64,000 nucleotides of DNA from NCBI RefSeq assembly GCF_002944315.1, contig NZ_CP024313.1, positions 62,001 through 126,000 of the forward strand, in the 5' to 3' direction. This stretch comes from Rhizobium sp. NXC24 (GTDB lineage: Bacteria > Pseudomonadota > Alphaproteobacteria > Rhizobiales > Rhizobiaceae). Position numbers and translations under genes: made by a program. The notes beneath the pieces were generated by a model that did not search any database, was not told the DNA's origin, and was given only the letters and a program-made list of their open reading frames with translations. Of the stretch, positions 36,423 through 45,733 are shown piece by piece. How positions within the stretch are numbered: the stretch's first letter is position 1; every line of letters begins with the position of its first letter.

Positions 36423-37576
36423 GCGGTCGTCCTGCTGCTTTCGTCCGCCTTTCCCGGCCCGCGGAAACGGCCGTAGATCCAATGCGCGGCGCAGGCGCCT
36501 TCCGACGACACCATGCAGGAGCCCATCGGCGAATCTGGCGTGCAGACCTTATCAAACAGCTTGCAGTCGGAAGGCTTCTTCACGCCGCGCAGGATGGCAC
36601 CGCATTCGCAGGCCGGATTGTCTTGCGCCGCCGGCGTCACCATGTCGAAACGTTTCTCGGCGTCATATTTGGCATATTTAGGCCTGAGGCCAAGCGCACT
36701 ATGGGGCATTGCGCCGAGCCCCCGCCATTCGAAGCTATCCCGCAATTCGAAGACATTTGCGACCTCGCGCTTCGCCTTTTCGCTGCCAAGGTTGGTCACG
36801 GCGCGGATATACTGGTTCTCCACCTTGTGGATGCCGTCATTGACCTGGCGGACCAGCATCAGGATTGAATAGATGACATCAAGCGGCTCGAAGCCTGCCA
36901 CCACGATCGGCGTGTCAAATTCTTCGGCAAGAACTTCAAATGCCTGCGTACCAATGACCGTGCTGACATGTGCAGGGCCGAGCAATCCGTCGATCTTGAT
37001 ATTGCCCAGCGTGCGGGCATCGGAGTTTTCGAGGATACTCTGGATCGCAGCCGGTGTTAGCACGTGGTTTGAGAAGATCGAAAAATTTGGAAGGTCCTTT
37101 GCGATCGCGAACCGCAGCGCCAGCGCCGTCGGCGGTGTCGTGGTCTCGAAACCGATAGCGAAGAAGACGACTTGCCTGTTCGGTTCGGCTTCGGCGATGC
37201 TTAGCGAATCGAGTGTCGAATAGACCATGCGAATATCGGCGCCGGCCGATCTGGCCTTGAGCAGACTCGAGCCGTTTGAGCATGGCACACGCATCAAGTC
37301 GCCATAGGTGCAAAGCGTGATTTCTGGGCGCATGGCAAGCGCGATCGCCGCGTCGATGCGGCCGATCGGCAGCACACAGACTGGACAGCCCGGTCCGTGA
37401 ATCATCTGCACATTGGCCGGCAGCAGGTCTTCAAGGCCATAGCGCGCAATCGCATAGGTATGGCCGCCGCAGAATTCCATGAAATGATAGCTGCGCGCCG
37501 GATCTACCGCCGCCGCTATTTGGCGAGCAATATCTTTAGCGAGCTTGGCATCGCGGTATTCGTCTATATATTTCAC
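36419..37576 (-). CDS. hypD: HypD, Fe(CN)2CO assembly iron-sulfur protein
   Basis: 385 residues. The HypD motifs FCGGHTYAI (about residue 38), GPGCPVCVLP (about 67) and GFETTTPPTA (about 150) are present, as are the C-terminal 4Fe-4S cysteines (CECGAILRG, CKLFDKVC). HypD forms a scaffold with HypC on which Fe(CN)2CO is built. The start overlaps the hypC stop as ATGA. It is collinear and intact. Confidence 0.97.
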   Translation of the reverse strand: MKYIDEYRDAKLAKDIARQIAAAVDPARSYHFMEFCGGHTYAIARYGLEDLLPANVQMIHGPGCPVCVLPIGRIDAAIALAMRPEITLCTYGDLMRVPCSNGSSLLKARSAGADIRMVYSTLDSLSIAEAEPNRQVVFFAIGFETTTPPTALALRFAIAKDLPNFSIFSNHVLTPAAIQSILENSDARTLGNIKIDGLLGPAHVSTVIGTQAFEVLAEEFDTPIVVAGFEPLDVIYSILMLVRQVNDGIHKVENQYIRAVTNLGSEKAKREVANVFELRDSFEWRGLGAMPHSALGLRPKYAKYDAEKRFDMVTPAAQDNPACECGAILRGVKKPSDCKLFDKVCTPDSPMGSCMVSSEGACAAHWIYGRFRGPGKADESSRTTA

Positions 37577-37800
37577 GCCGGACCTCCGAGGGTAGCTTCG
37601 CGGATCAAGGCAAGCGTCCTTTCCGCTTCTTCCGTGTCGAGCTTTGCAAGCGCGTAGCCTACGTGGAGGATGAGATAGTCACCGGGCGTGACATCCTCGA
37701 CGAGTGCAATCGATATGACCTTCAAGACGCCGTCGAGCGTTACCTTGGCCATATTGTCCGGCAGCAGTTCCATCACCTGGACCGGTAGGGCTAGGCACAT
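37573..37800 (-). CDS. hypC: HypC, hydrogenase maturation chaperone
   Basis: 75 residues starting MCLALPVQV; the N-terminal Cys2 exposed after Met removal carries the Fe(CN)2CO unit with HypD. An in-frame upstream ATG would bury this Cys and is rejected. The DYLILHVGYAL segment is typical. HypC hands the iron group to the HupL precursor. Its start overlaps the end of hypF by ten bases. A second HypC-family protein, HupF, is encoded at 43984-44277. Confidence 0.97.
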   Translation of the reverse strand: MCLALPVQVMELLPDNMAKVTLDGVLKVISIALVEDVTPGDYLILHVGYALAKLDTEEAERTLALIREATLGGPA

Positions 37801-40064
37801 GGCCGGTGCTCCCACATCTGGGCGCAGTCGTGTTTGATGACGTGCCGTGCATAGGCGGCCTGACCGAGAGCTATACCCCCATCATTGGGCGGAACCTGGC
37901 GCGGCAGGTAGGGCTCAAGGCCATGGTCGCGCAAGGCGCTGGATAGACCTTCGGCCAGAATGCGGTTCGTGATGCAGCCGCCGCCGAGCATGATCGTGCG
38001 CGTGCCAGCCTGCGATGCACCAAGGGCGGCCCAATCCGCGAGGCCGCTGATCAGCGTGCCATGGAATAGGTCTGCGGCCTGGCGGCGGCCAAGCCGCCGC
38101 TCCGCCAGATGGACGATGAGGGGTCGAAAATCGAGCAGGCCATCGGCGAGACTGTAGCCCCCGGCAAGACATTGGGGATTATCGGCGAGTGCTTCGAGCT
38201 CCATTGCTGCCTGCCCCTCGTAGCTCTGGACGAGGCGGACGCCAGTTATCGCCGCCACTGCATCGAAAAGCCGCCCCAAGCTGGACGTATCGGCTGATTG
38301 CAAGCCGCGGGCAAACATTGCATCAAGTTGCGCGACGCCAGGATGTTCGGGCCAAAGCGTGGCCGAAAGGTCGCGGCGGCCGGCGGCCTGAAGAGCGGCA
38401 ATTCCCATGCGCCAGGGCTCCCGCGCGACTCGATCTGCGCCCGGCGCCGGCAAGGGCAGAAGCGAAGAGAGCCGCTGCCAGCGAGGACCGTCGACGACCA
38501 GCATTTCGCCTCCCCAACTACTGCCATCGACGCCATAGCCATGGCCGTCGAGTGCAAGTCCGAGGACCAAACCGCCGGCCTGATGTTCCGCCGCCACTGC
38601 AGCGACGTGAGCAAGGTGATGTTGCACCGGCAGAAGTGGCAGATCCAAATGTTCCGCGATCCGCGCTGAACGGAAATCCGGATGCAGATCGCAGGCGGCA
38701 AATTCGGGCCTGACATCAAGGATAGAGCAGAGATGCTCGAGAGCTTCCCGCTGGAAACTGATCGCTTTGACATTGTCGAGACCGCCGATGTGCTGCGACA
38801 GGAACGCCTCGCGGCCCCTTGTCACGCAGATGGTGTTTTTGAGGTCCGCGCCGGTGGCAATCACGCATGGGCCGTCCTCGCCAAGATCGACCGGCTCAGG
38901 CACAAAACCCCGGGCGCGCCTCAAAAAGCTCGGCGCGCCGTCAATCACCTGCATGACGGAATCGTCAGCGCGAATGGCAATGTCACGGTCATGTGTGACG
39001 ATCAGGTCGGCAATCCCGGCAAGCCGATGCATGGCATCATCATTATCTGATACGAGCGGTTCACCCTCCGGATTGGCGCTGGTCGCAATCAGAGCGGCGG
39101 GAGCGCCGGCCGCTCCTACTGCAAACGCAGCAAACAACAGGTGGTGCACCGGCGCATGGGCGAGCAGCAGACCGATCCTTCTGAGGCCGGGAGCGATGAG
39201 CTTGGAAAGGTGATCACGCGCCTCGATAAGGACAATCGGGGCGGCGGTCGAGGCAAGCAAATCCTCTTGCGCCCGCGAGGGCCTAGCAAGTATTCGGGCT
39301 GTCTCAATGTCCGGCACCATGATCGCGAACGGCTTCTCGTCGCGCAGCTTGCGTCGTCGAAGACGATCAATTGCGGTATCATTGCGCGCGTCGCAGAAGA
39401 GCTGGAAGCCGCCGATACCCTTGATCGCAATAATCTGGCCATTCATGAGCCGCGCGGAGACCTCCGCGATAGGATGGCTAAGCTGTGGGCCGCAAACCGG
39501 GCAGGCTAGGGGCTCGGTATGGAACCGCCGGCTCTCGGGGTTGGCATAGTCTGCGCCGCAGGCGCGGCACATCCGGAACGCCGCCATCGAGGTCCGGCCG
39601 CGATCATAGGGGAGCGCGCGGGTGATGGTGAAGCGCGGGCCACAATGAGTGCAGTTGACAAAAGGATAACCAAAAAAGCGGTTGTCCGGATCATTCAGTT
39701 CGCGCAGACATTCGGCGCAAGTCGCAGCATCGGCGCCAATGCGCGTTGCGCCGCGGCCGCCGACGCTTTCGAGGATTTCGAACATTTCGTCGCCGGCCGG
39801 CTCCAGTTCCAGCTTGTCGACGGAATCGATACGGGCAAGCGGCGGCGCCTCCTTGCAGACGCGTTTCGCAAAGCAGTCGACAGCGACGCCCTCGACCTCG
39901 ATCAGCACGCCGGCGCTGTCGTTGAGCACGAAGCCGGTAAGCTGCATCATCCTCGCAAGCCTATAGACGAACGGCCGGAATCCCACCCCTTGCACGGCAC
40001 CGCGCACACACACTCGCAACCGCCGGACACGATCTTCCGCCATGGATGCCAAGGCGCTCACCAT
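37791..40064 (-). CDS. hypF: HypF, carbamoyltransferase for hydrogenase CN ligands
   Basis: 757 residues from ATG 40064 (an ATG seven codons later is possible; the frame is open further upstream inside hypB). Domains in order: acylphosphatase-like (RGAVQGVGFRPFVYRLA, about 20), two zinc-finger pairs (CAECLREL, CTHCGPR; CRACGADY, CPVCGP, about 110-190), YrdC-like (about 200-380) and the Kae1-like carbamoyltransferase (VQHHLAHVAAVAAEH, about 480; LGGGCITN near the end). It uses carbamoyl phosphate and ATP to load the HypE cysteine. Length and motifs are complete. Confidence 0.96.
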   Translation of the reverse strand: MVSALASMAEDRVRRLRVCVRGAVQGVGFRPFVYRLARMMQLTGFVLNDSAGVLIEVEGVAVDCFAKRVCKEAPPLARIDSVDKLELEPAGDEMFEILESVGGRGATRIGADAATCAECLRELNDPDNRFFGYPFVNCTHCGPRFTITRALPYDRGRTSMAAFRMCRACGADYANPESRRFHTEPLACPVCGPQLSHPIAEVSARLMNGQIIAIKGIGGFQLFCDARNDTAIDRLRRRKLRDEKPFAIMVPDIETARILARPSRAQEDLLASTAAPIVLIEARDHLSKLIAPGLRRIGLLLAHAPVHHLLFAAFAVGAAGAPAALIATSANPEGEPLVSDNDDAMHRLAGIADLIVTHDRDIAIRADDSVMQVIDGAPSFLRRARGFVPEPVDLGEDGPCVIATGADLKNTICVTRGREAFLSQHIGGLDNVKAISFQREALEHLCSILDVRPEFAACDLHPDFRSARIAEHLDLPLLPVQHHLAHVAAVAAEHQAGGLVLGLALDGHGYGVDGSSWGGEMLVVDGPRWQRLSSLLPLPAPGADRVAREPWRMGIAALQAAGRRDLSATLWPEHPGVAQLDAMFARGLQSADTSSLGRLFDAVAAITGVRLVQSYEGQAAMELEALADNPQCLAGGYSLADGLLDFRPLIVHLAERRLGRRQAADLFHGTLISGLADWAALGASQAGTRTIMLGGGCITNRILAEGLSSALRDHGLEPYLPRQVPPNDGGIALGQAAYARHVIKHDCAQMWEHRPCA

Positions 40065-40071
40065 CGTCAGA

Positions 40072-40938
40072 CTACTGCGAAGCTTTCGCGATCCTGGCCG
40101 TCTCAGCCTCCAGCCAGAAATAGAACGCTTCCATGCCTTCGCCGCTGCACGCAGAAACCGTGAGAGTGCGAAGGTGCGGATTGACGCGTAGCGCATTAGC
40201 GATGCAGCGCCCGACATCGAAGTCGAGATGCGGCAGGAGGTCGGACTTGTTGAGAATCATCAGATCGGCGGCCGCGAACATGTCGGGATATTTGAGCGGC
40301 TTGTCCTCGCCTTCAGTAACCGAAAGCACCACGACCTTGTGGGCTTCGCCAAGATCGAAAGCGGAGGGACAGACAAGATTGCCGACATTTTCGATGAACA
40401 GGACCGAACCGGGCTCGGGCGCAAGGTCGTCCACCGCGTGGCCGACCGTGTGGGCGTCGAGGTGACAGCCCTTGCCGGTGTTGATCTGGATTGCAGGAAC
40501 GCCGGTCTTGCGGATGCGTGCGGCATCGTTGGAGGTCTGCTGGTCGCCTTCAATCACGCTGATCGACATCCGGTCCTTGAGGTCGCGAATGGCGCGCACC
40601 AGAAAGCTGGTCTTTCCCGACCCCGGGCTTGAGACGAAATTCAGCGCAAAGATCCTGTCGCGGCCGAACCGAGCCCGGTTTTCGGCAGCATAGGCATTGT
40701 TTTTGGAGAGGATATCCTTTTCGATCTGGACGATGCGCTCCGGGTTCATGCCCGGAACATGCACGCCGGCAATGCGCTGATGATGTTGGAGTGCACCGTG
40801 TTCCGCGGAGTGTCGATCATGATGATGTCCATAATCGTGCTGGTGACCGCGATGATGATCATGCTCGCCGCCATGCGCGCCTGTCTTGCTCTTGCCATCT
40901 TCCAACGTTGCCATCTCGCAGCCGCATACCGTGCACAT
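40072..40938 (-). CDS. hypB: HypB, nickel-binding GTPase
   Basis: 288 residues. The N-terminus starts MCTVCGCE (high-affinity metal motif) and continues into a histidine-rich stretch (about 24-50, with HDHH, GHHHDRH and QHH) for nickel storage, as in other rhizobial HypB. The P-loop is SSPGSGKTS (about 107), and the G3 and NKSD motifs follow. It drives Ni insertion with HypA. The start shares one base with the hypA stop (TGATG). No hupE nickel permease gene is found in this operon, so this His-rich store may matter more than usual. Confidence 0.97.
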   Translation of the reverse strand: MCTVCGCEMATLEDGKSKTGAHGGEHDHHRGHQHDYGHHHDRHSAEHGALQHHQRIAGVHVPGMNPERIVQIEKDILSKNNAYAAENRARFGRDRIFALNFVSSPGSGKTSFLVRAIRDLKDRMSISVIEGDQQTSNDAARIRKTGVPAIQINTGKGCHLDAHTVGHAVDDLAPEPGSVLFIENVGNLVCPSAFDLGEAHKVVVLSVTEGEDKPLKYPDMFAAADLMILNKSDLLPHLDFDVGRCIANALRVNPHLRTLTVSACSGEGMEAFYFWLEAETARIAKASQ

Positions 40939-41279
40939 CAGATCACCTCCATGTCCTTGATCCTCAATTCATCGCCCGCCGTCGTCTGCACCTGATACCG
41001 CCCACAGTCCGGGCAGGCGCCAAACCGCCTATCGAGGCGCACTGTCTTCCCACAATCGAGGCACCAGCCCTCGCCGGCGATGCGGTTGATTTCGAGTGCG
41101 GCATGTTCGGCGATCGTGCCTCGCCGCACAGCTTCGTAGCAGAACAGGAGCGAATCCGGATTGATATGGCTCAAAACACCGACATCGAGGCGGATCGATT
41201 TGACTTCGCTCGCACCATTTAGCTGCGCCGTCTCGCAGACGATGGCGATCACGCTCTCCATCAACGACATTTCATGCAT
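40938..41279 (-). CDS. hypA: HypA, nickel-delivery metallochaperone
   Basis: 113 residues starting [10 protein letters not shown], whose His2 is the nickel ligand; the longer upstream frame is rejected for that reason. The zinc site is [10 protein letters not shown] followed by CPDCG (about 70-90). It delivers Ni to the HupL precursor with HypB. The start overlaps the hupK end by eight bases. Confidence 0.96.
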   Translation of the reverse strand: MHEMSLMESVIAIVCETAQLNGASEVKSIRLDVGVLSHINPDSLLFCYEAVRRGTIAEHAALEINRIAGEGWCLDCGKTVRLDRRFGACPDCGRYQVQTTAGDELRIKDMEVI

Positions 41280-42417
41280 GGGCGATATCGCGAATGTTAA
41301 GCTTGAACTCGACGCAGGGATCAAAAAGCGCTGCCAGGCGAGAAACCGACGTGGCTGCCGATTCATGAGCACCGATCCGCGATGACAGAAGGGTTTTGAC
41401 AAATGGACCGGCGGGATGAAAATTCCATTCGGTAGGTGCCAGTATGCGGTAGGCGCAAAGTTTCCCGTTCGCGTCGATATCGGCCTGATGATAAAGTCTC
41501 CCACGCCCACATTCCACCACGCCAAAGCCGCCGGCGCCGGGCACCGGACCGCCGGCCATCAGTTCGGTAGGATCATTCTGGCCCTTGGCAAGACGCGCGA
41601 GTTGCTTCAAGCAAAGGCCAACGTCGCCTATGCGTGCCATGAAGCGTTGCGCCAGGTGCGGGTCGTCTGACCTGCTGGTGTCGCAAAGCCGCGCGTAAGC
41701 CCCGGTTTCGACAATCCGACCGGCAAGATGCGGCAAGGCGCAGTAGCGGGCATCTTTGCAAAGATGGGCAATAACTTCGGCATCATCGGCGGCAGTCAGC
41801 GGATCAGGACGCCGGCATGAAAAAGTTCGGTCGTCCTTGATATCTCGAAAAATAGCCGCGCAAGCCGTGCCATCCGGCGACAAGCCGCCGTCTTTGGCGA
41901 TGCCGAGCCCCTCTGCTGCAGCGGCAAGCCGCCGCGCATTGGCAGCCAGGGCACTATGGTTCACTTTTTTCTGCCGCGATGCGTGGATGATTGCCTGCGA
42001 CGCGGCCAGGGCGCCGCGCAGATTTTGGCCCGCGTCAGCCACCAGACGTGACGACATTGATGATGGCCAGTGCAAAATCAGCGCCCTCAATGTTTCGAAT
42101 ATCCGTTCAGCCAGCAATCCGGCTATCGCAGCCAACCGCTCCTCGATTGGCATCGGCAGGCCGGCTGCATTCAGGATGGCAAGGCGCGCCGCCACAGATT
42201 GCGAATAACCACAGAGTGAAAAAAACCGTCCGGCAAGCACGGGCGCCTCTTCGGGTCGGCGGCCGATGAACAAGCGTGCCAATTCTCGCGGACGGTTGAC
42301 CCTCACGTCCACGAAACAGGCAATCGCTTGCGACACTGTCACATCGATCCGGATCGAGCTGGCGCTAGGGAGATAGGTCAAGCAGCAAGCTCCCGAAGCG
42401 GTCGGAAAATCTTCCAA
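41272..42417 (-). CDS. hupK: HupK, hydrogenase large-subunit-like assembly protein
   Basis: 381 residues. FSLCGYSQSVAAR (about 67-80) and the C-terminal LFDPCVEFKLNIRD are degenerate versions of the NiFe-site motifs of HupL, as expected for HupK, which is thought to hold the Fe(CN)2CO group during assembly. The reading frame is intact, in contrast to the frames of hupI and hupJ just upstream. HupK is needed for active uptake hydrogenase in Rhizobium leguminosarum. Confidence 0.9.
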   Translation of the reverse strand: MEDFPTASGACCLTYLPSASSIRIDVTVSQAIACFVDVRVNRPRELARLFIGRRPEEAPVLAGRFFSLCGYSQSVAARLAILNAAGLPMPIEERLAAIAGLLAERIFETLRALILHWPSSMSSRLVADAGQNLRGALAASQAIIHASRQKKVNHSALAANARRLAAAAEGLGIAKDGGLSPDGTACAAIFRDIKDDRTFSCRRPDPLTAADDAEVIAHLCKDARYCALPHLAGRIVETGAYARLCDTSRSDDPHLAQRFMARIGDVGLCLKQLARLAKGQNDPTELMAGGPVPGAGGFGVVECGRGRLYHQADIDANGKLCAYRILAPTEWNFHPAGPFVKTLLSSRIGAHESAATSVSRLAALFDPCVEFKLNIRDIAHA

Positions 42418-42760
42418 CGCAGATCACGGCGTATGGGGCGAGCGGTTGGATTAGCGGCGGGCGCAACGATGTTGAAAAATGTGGGCTTGGCCTTGAACAC
42501 CGTCCGCATCGTTTCAAACTCAAAGGCCATGAAAGACAGCAAGCAGGAATCAACACCGCCAGTCGTCTCGGATTGCCGGCGATGAATTCGGTCACGACGG
42601 CCCGCACATTCCGAGCCGTGCATGCAGTAGCCAAAATCACGAAGCATGGCGTCGCGACGATGCCGGTCGTTTTCCCGCCGAATGCCAGCAAGCTCGTTTC
42701 CGCAGCGCCGAGCACGGGATCGATTGTCGCCCTTTCCTGAAAGTCAGCGTTCATCGCCAA
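42378..42760 (-). pseudogene. hupJ: Frameshifted hupJ remnant
   Basis: Position between hupI and hupK matches hupJ, which normally encodes about 170 residues. Here the first ~70 codons are in one frame (ending near the VTEFIAGNP segment). The HupJ-like continuation, CLLSFMAFEFETM and after, lies in another frame (42378-42647). The total is only about 128 codons, and conserved aromatic residues are missing. HupJ belongs to the HupHIJ group needed to make the small subunit in microaerobic cells. The identity rests mainly on synteny plus short matches, so it could be an unrelated fragment. Confidence 0.55.
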
Positions 42761-42938
42761 GCCTCAAGAACGTCGACGCCAGGATCTCGCAGGCGGAGAG
42801 CCAATCCTTGTGGCGGTGTTCCTGCGAGCATCTGCCGGATCTCATCACCCTTCGCGGGCGCATAGACGTCGAGCATGTGCCGCCTTTCACCCTGTCCTCA
42901 TTCGAAACAAGGGTGCCGATATTCTTTAAGCTGATCAT
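42744..42938 (-). pseudogene. hupI: Frameshifted hupI (rubredoxin) remnant
   Basis: 64 codons whose start overlaps the hupH stop as ATGA, exactly where hupI belongs. The N-terminus (ISLKNIGTLVSNEDRVKGG) looks like HupI. The following rubredoxin core DVYAPAKGDEIRQMLAGTPP is readable only in the +1 frame, and the end (DWLSACEILAS) is back in the first frame. The two Cys-x2-Cys knuckles that bind iron are gone: only single cysteines remain. Paired compensating indels are the simplest explanation, so the product cannot be a working rubredoxin. A sequencing error would need two separate indels. Confidence 0.6.
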
Positions 42939-43681
42939 TTGAAGTAAGCCTCCTCGATATTACGCAGGTGCACCGCGGAGTCGCGGAAATCCTCTTCAGT
43001 GGCGATGGCGATTGATGGGATGTCGACAATCTGCAGCATGTCGAGGACGATCTTATCCATGCTGTCGTAAAACTGTACGGACCAGACGTTTCGGGGCCCT
43101 GCTGCTGCCACGCGACAGGTGCGGTAACCGCGCGATGTCAGTTGTACGGGACCGGCTCCGAGCGTGGCCTGCAGGAAATTCGCATCCTCGATGCTCATCG
43201 GAAACAACGACAAAATGATTGCATGCGCCGGATCGCCATCCCGATACTGGACGATGCGATCACCGATCTCGGTCAGCAGGGGCATGACGTTCATAGCGCC
43301 AGGCGGCGCAGGTCCATGTGTGACCAAAGTGGGCCTTGTCGTGCAGGCCCGCCGCACCGCCATAGGAATGGGGCCGACCTCGATGTATTCCGCAATCAGA
43401 TCGCCGGCGGAGTCGGTAAAGAGCATATGCCACACCCCGGCCATAACCGCCTCCTGGAATTGCGCCAGGATCCCGGAGGGCAGCGCGGCTACCCCGCAAA
43501 CCTCGCCTTTGCCGAGCGTCTGCGTAATCAAATTCTTATCATCGTCGTCGAATTCGAAAATGTCGAATAGCCGCCCCTGCTGGCTGGCCTTTTGCACCGC
43601 AAGCGTTGCCGCAATGTCGGATATGAGCATTGCGGCTCGGCGGTTTCGGCCGTTTAGGGAGCCAACTGGGTAAGCTGGCAT
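42935..43681 (-). CDS. hupH: HupH, hydrogenase expression/assembly protein
   Basis: 248 residues from ATG 43681; the frame is open 16 codons further up. Family-like segments are KGEVCGVAALPSGILAQFQE (about 60-80), the EYIEVGPIP stretch and a C-terminal VWSVQFYDSMDKIVLD. HupH acts with HupI and HupJ on small-subunit maturation under microaerobic conditions in Rhizobium leguminosarum. It is intact here although its two partners look broken. It is slightly short at the N-terminus compared with the ~280-residue family. Confidence 0.85.
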   Translation of the reverse strand: MPAYPVGSLNGRNRRAAMLISDIAATLAVQKASQQGRLFDIFEFDDDDKNLITQTLGKGEVCGVAALPSGILAQFQEAVMAGVWHMLFTDSAGDLIAEYIEVGPIPMAVRRACTTRPTLVTHGPAPPGAMNVMPLLTEIGDRIVQYRDGDPAHAIILSLFPMSIEDANFLQATLGAGPVQLTSRGYRTCRVAAAGPRNVWSVQFYDSMDKIVLDMLQIVDIPSIAIATEEDFRDSAVHLRNIEEAYFK

Positions 43682-43983
43682 TATCTGCTCCAAATCAGCG
43701 TGTAACAATCTCGCACTTGGGATTTGCAAACGGCGTACCAGTTCCTGAGAAAGTTGGGTCGTATGATCTGAAGGAAAATTCCGGCCGCGGCCTCATGCGG
43801 ATACGCACACGCAGCCCCGATGCCTAGGCAGCCCTTTCGCCTCGCAATAGTCAGCGCGCAGGCAATCCGCCCGCAGCCCGCAGGATCGATCTCGTGCGTC
43901 TCCGGCTGTCGTTGGCGACAGTCCACATGACAATGTGGCTGACAAAGATGAGGAGATTGCGTACCGTCACGGAATACGAACTG
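43682..43983. other. Gap where hupG is expected
   Basis: About 300 bases between hupF and hupH. In the usual hup order hupG (about 150 codons, thioredoxin-like) sits here. No reading frame on the minus strand shows a HupG-like sequence. An 81-codon frame ends at the hupH start (TAATG) but is unlike HupG. The gene seems deleted or beyond recognition. Confidence 0.6.
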
Positions 43984-44277
43984 TCAGTTTTCCCGCAAAT
44001 GAGACGGTAATTCCGGCGCGCGGGAGACAAGATCGGCAAACAGCGCTTCGAATGAACGTCCTTCGACGGCTTCAGCAAGACCGGCCAACGCATCGTCTAT
44101 CTTGTGTGCTTCGTCGGCATCAAGCACCCGGATCGCAGATCCTAGATGAGTAAGAACGTACGTCCCAACCGGTTGCCGACCGACCAGCACCATCGAAATC
44201 GCAAACACCGATCCGTGGCGCTGGCACTCCGCTGTAAGTTCGCCGCCTGTCACCTGCATCGGAATTCCTATGCACAC
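43984..44277 (-). CDS. hupF: HupF, HypC-like hydrogenase chaperone
   Basis: 97 residues from a GTG at 44277, giving MCIGIPMQVTGGE; the Cys2 next to the initiator is essential in HypC/HupF proteins, which fixes this start against longer frames. DEAHKIDDALAGLAEA is typical of the C-terminal helix. HupF assists HupL maturation and protects the enzyme at higher oxygen. There is a 139-base gap to hupD upstream where hupE would lie. Confidence 0.92.
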   Translation of the reverse strand: MCIGIPMQVTGGELTAECQRHGSVFAISMVLVGRQPVGTYVLTHLGSAIRVLDADEAHKIDDALAGLAEAVEGRSFEALFADLVSRAPELPSHLREN

Positions 44278-44416
44278 AATCAGCTCCTCGATCCGCCTGG
44301 GTTCACGTATCGGGAGGCCAGAAGCGGTTCCCGCGCGGGTCCTTAGGTTGCAGTTTTGGGCAGCCGGCGAACAGGAACGCAATCGACAACTGGCTCGGTC
44401 GCATCAGAAACCCTGC

Positions 44417-45007
44417 TCAATCGGTCAATTCGCCCGGATCGGCGCGCCGCTCGTAATGTGCAAAATCGATGTCGTTGGCGAGAAGAGCGGGCGCGGCGGC
44501 GCAGCGCGAACTGATGGCGACGCCCCATCGCTCCAGGATGCCGGCGGCTACCATTACGGCGGCCGGGATTACGGCCTTGACGGGCTCAGTCACCGGTCCG
44601 CCCCAGTTATTGAGGTCCACCGGTTGGCAGCCGATCAGTGCGAGGCTTGCTGGATAGCGACCTAGAAGGTCGGCAGCACTCAGAACTTCCTGGAAGCCTG
44701 TCTGGTGCAGGCTCATCTTTTTGGCGCCGGTGAATTTTGGCACGTCGTCATTCTCGACGATCTTCAGCGTGCCGGGCGCGAGGCCGAAGTCGACGGCGTC
44801 GAAGACAATCAGATGATCGGTTTCAGTCACGTACTGCACGAGATAAAGGCCCTGGGTGCCGCCGTCGAGCACGGTAACATTGGTTGGCACCGCATAGGCC
44901 TGGTGGAAGGCTTCCACAGCGCGGACGCCAAAACCTTCGTCCGCCCAGAGGATATTGCCAATGCCGAGCACCAGCACGTTCGGTTTGCGAGAGTTCGCTT
45001 CGTCCAT
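44417..45007 (-). CDS. hupD: HupD, hydrogenase maturation endopeptidase
   Basis: 196 residues from ATG 45007, one base after the hupC stop. NVLVLGIGNILWADEGFGV (about 9-27) has the metal-binding Glu, and LDGGTQGLYL and the later LHQTGF region supply the Asp and His that sense nickel. It removes the C-terminal peptide of HupL after His581 once nickel is in place. Downstream, 44278-44416 holds a 33-codon frame with a signal-like start (MRPSQLSIAFLFAGC), possibly all that remains of hupE. Confidence 0.96.
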   Translation of the reverse strand: MDEANSRKPNVLVLGIGNILWADEGFGVRAVEAFHQAYAVPTNVTVLDGGTQGLYLVQYVTETDHLIVFDAVDFGLAPGTLKIVENDDVPKFTGAKKMSLHQTGFQEVLSAADLLGRYPASLALIGCQPVDLNNWGGPVTEPVKAVIPAAVMVAAGILERWGVAISSRCAAAPALLANDIDFAHYERRADPGELTD

Positions 45008-45008
45008 C

Positions 45009-45722
45009 CTAGTCCTCTTTGTGTTTGGACAGCCGCTCACCCGAAATCATCGACGAAATGGTGCTGTGGCGGCTGACGATGTCCTCGCGCACCGCGACAT
45101 AGATATGGATCATCACGAAGATCAGGATCACCCACATTCCCAGATGATGAAAGGTATGGACGGCCTGGCTGTTCGGCGAGACCCAGAAAACCCAACCGAA
45201 CAGCCTGTATTCCCAACTGTCGTGGCCGACGCCCTCGCCATAGAGCGCAAATCCGGTGATCACCATGAATGTCAGCGGCAGCGTGAACATCAGGAACATG
45301 ACGAACTGCGACAGCGGATTGTGGTCGGCATATTTCAGCGCGTTTCCGGTGAGGAACGTGTAGAAGCGCACCTCTTGCAGCCATTCGCTCCAGAACCGTC
45401 CGCTCCAGAAGGGAACGTAGAAGATTTGCCGTGCATGCACATTGCCGACGAAGACCCAGTAGATTCTGAGGATCAGGGCCACGGCCAGGATCTGGCCAGC
45501 GGCGAAATGGGCAAAACGGATATAGCCCATCAAGAAATTTACGCTCGCCTCGCCGGGTACCGTCAGCAATGGGCTGCCGATGAAATAGCCTGTCAGCGCC
45601 AGCGACAGGATGCAGAAAGCGTTTATCCAATGCCAGAGGCGAACGGGCGCCTCGTAGACGTACGCGTTTTCGTGCTCGCTGGCGCGTTTGTAATCGGCGT
45701 TTGGGATAGCAGAGATGCTCAT
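45009..45722 (-). CDS. hupC: HupC, b-type cytochrome subunit of uptake hydrogenase
   Basis: 237 residues from ATG 45722; longer frames overlap hupL. There are four transmembrane helices, starting with LWHWINAFCILSLALTGYFIG (about 30-50). Histidines that ligate the two hemes include those in HWINA, RFAHFAAGQI and HHLGMWVILIFVMIHIYVAVRED. It anchors HupSL in the membrane and passes electrons from H2 to quinone. It lies 11 bases after hupL. Confidence 0.96.
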   Translation of the reverse strand: MSISAIPNADYKRASEHENAYVYEAPVRLWHWINAFCILSLALTGYFIGSPLLTVPGEASVNFLMGYIRFAHFAAGQILAVALILRIYWVFVGNVHARQIFYVPFWSGRFWSEWLQEVRFYTFLTGNALKYADHNPLSQFVMFLMFTLPLTFMVITGFALYGEGVGHDSWEYRLFGWVFWVSPNSQAVHTFHHLGMWVILIFVMIHIYVAVREDIVSRHSTISSMISGERLSKHKED

Positions 45723-45733
45723 GATCGTCCTCC

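Noticed and set aside
43681..43926. 81-codon frame ending in TAATG at the hupH start, considered as a hupG remnant
   Set aside because: Translational-coupling geometry is suggestive, but the sequence does not resemble HupG and has no RBS.
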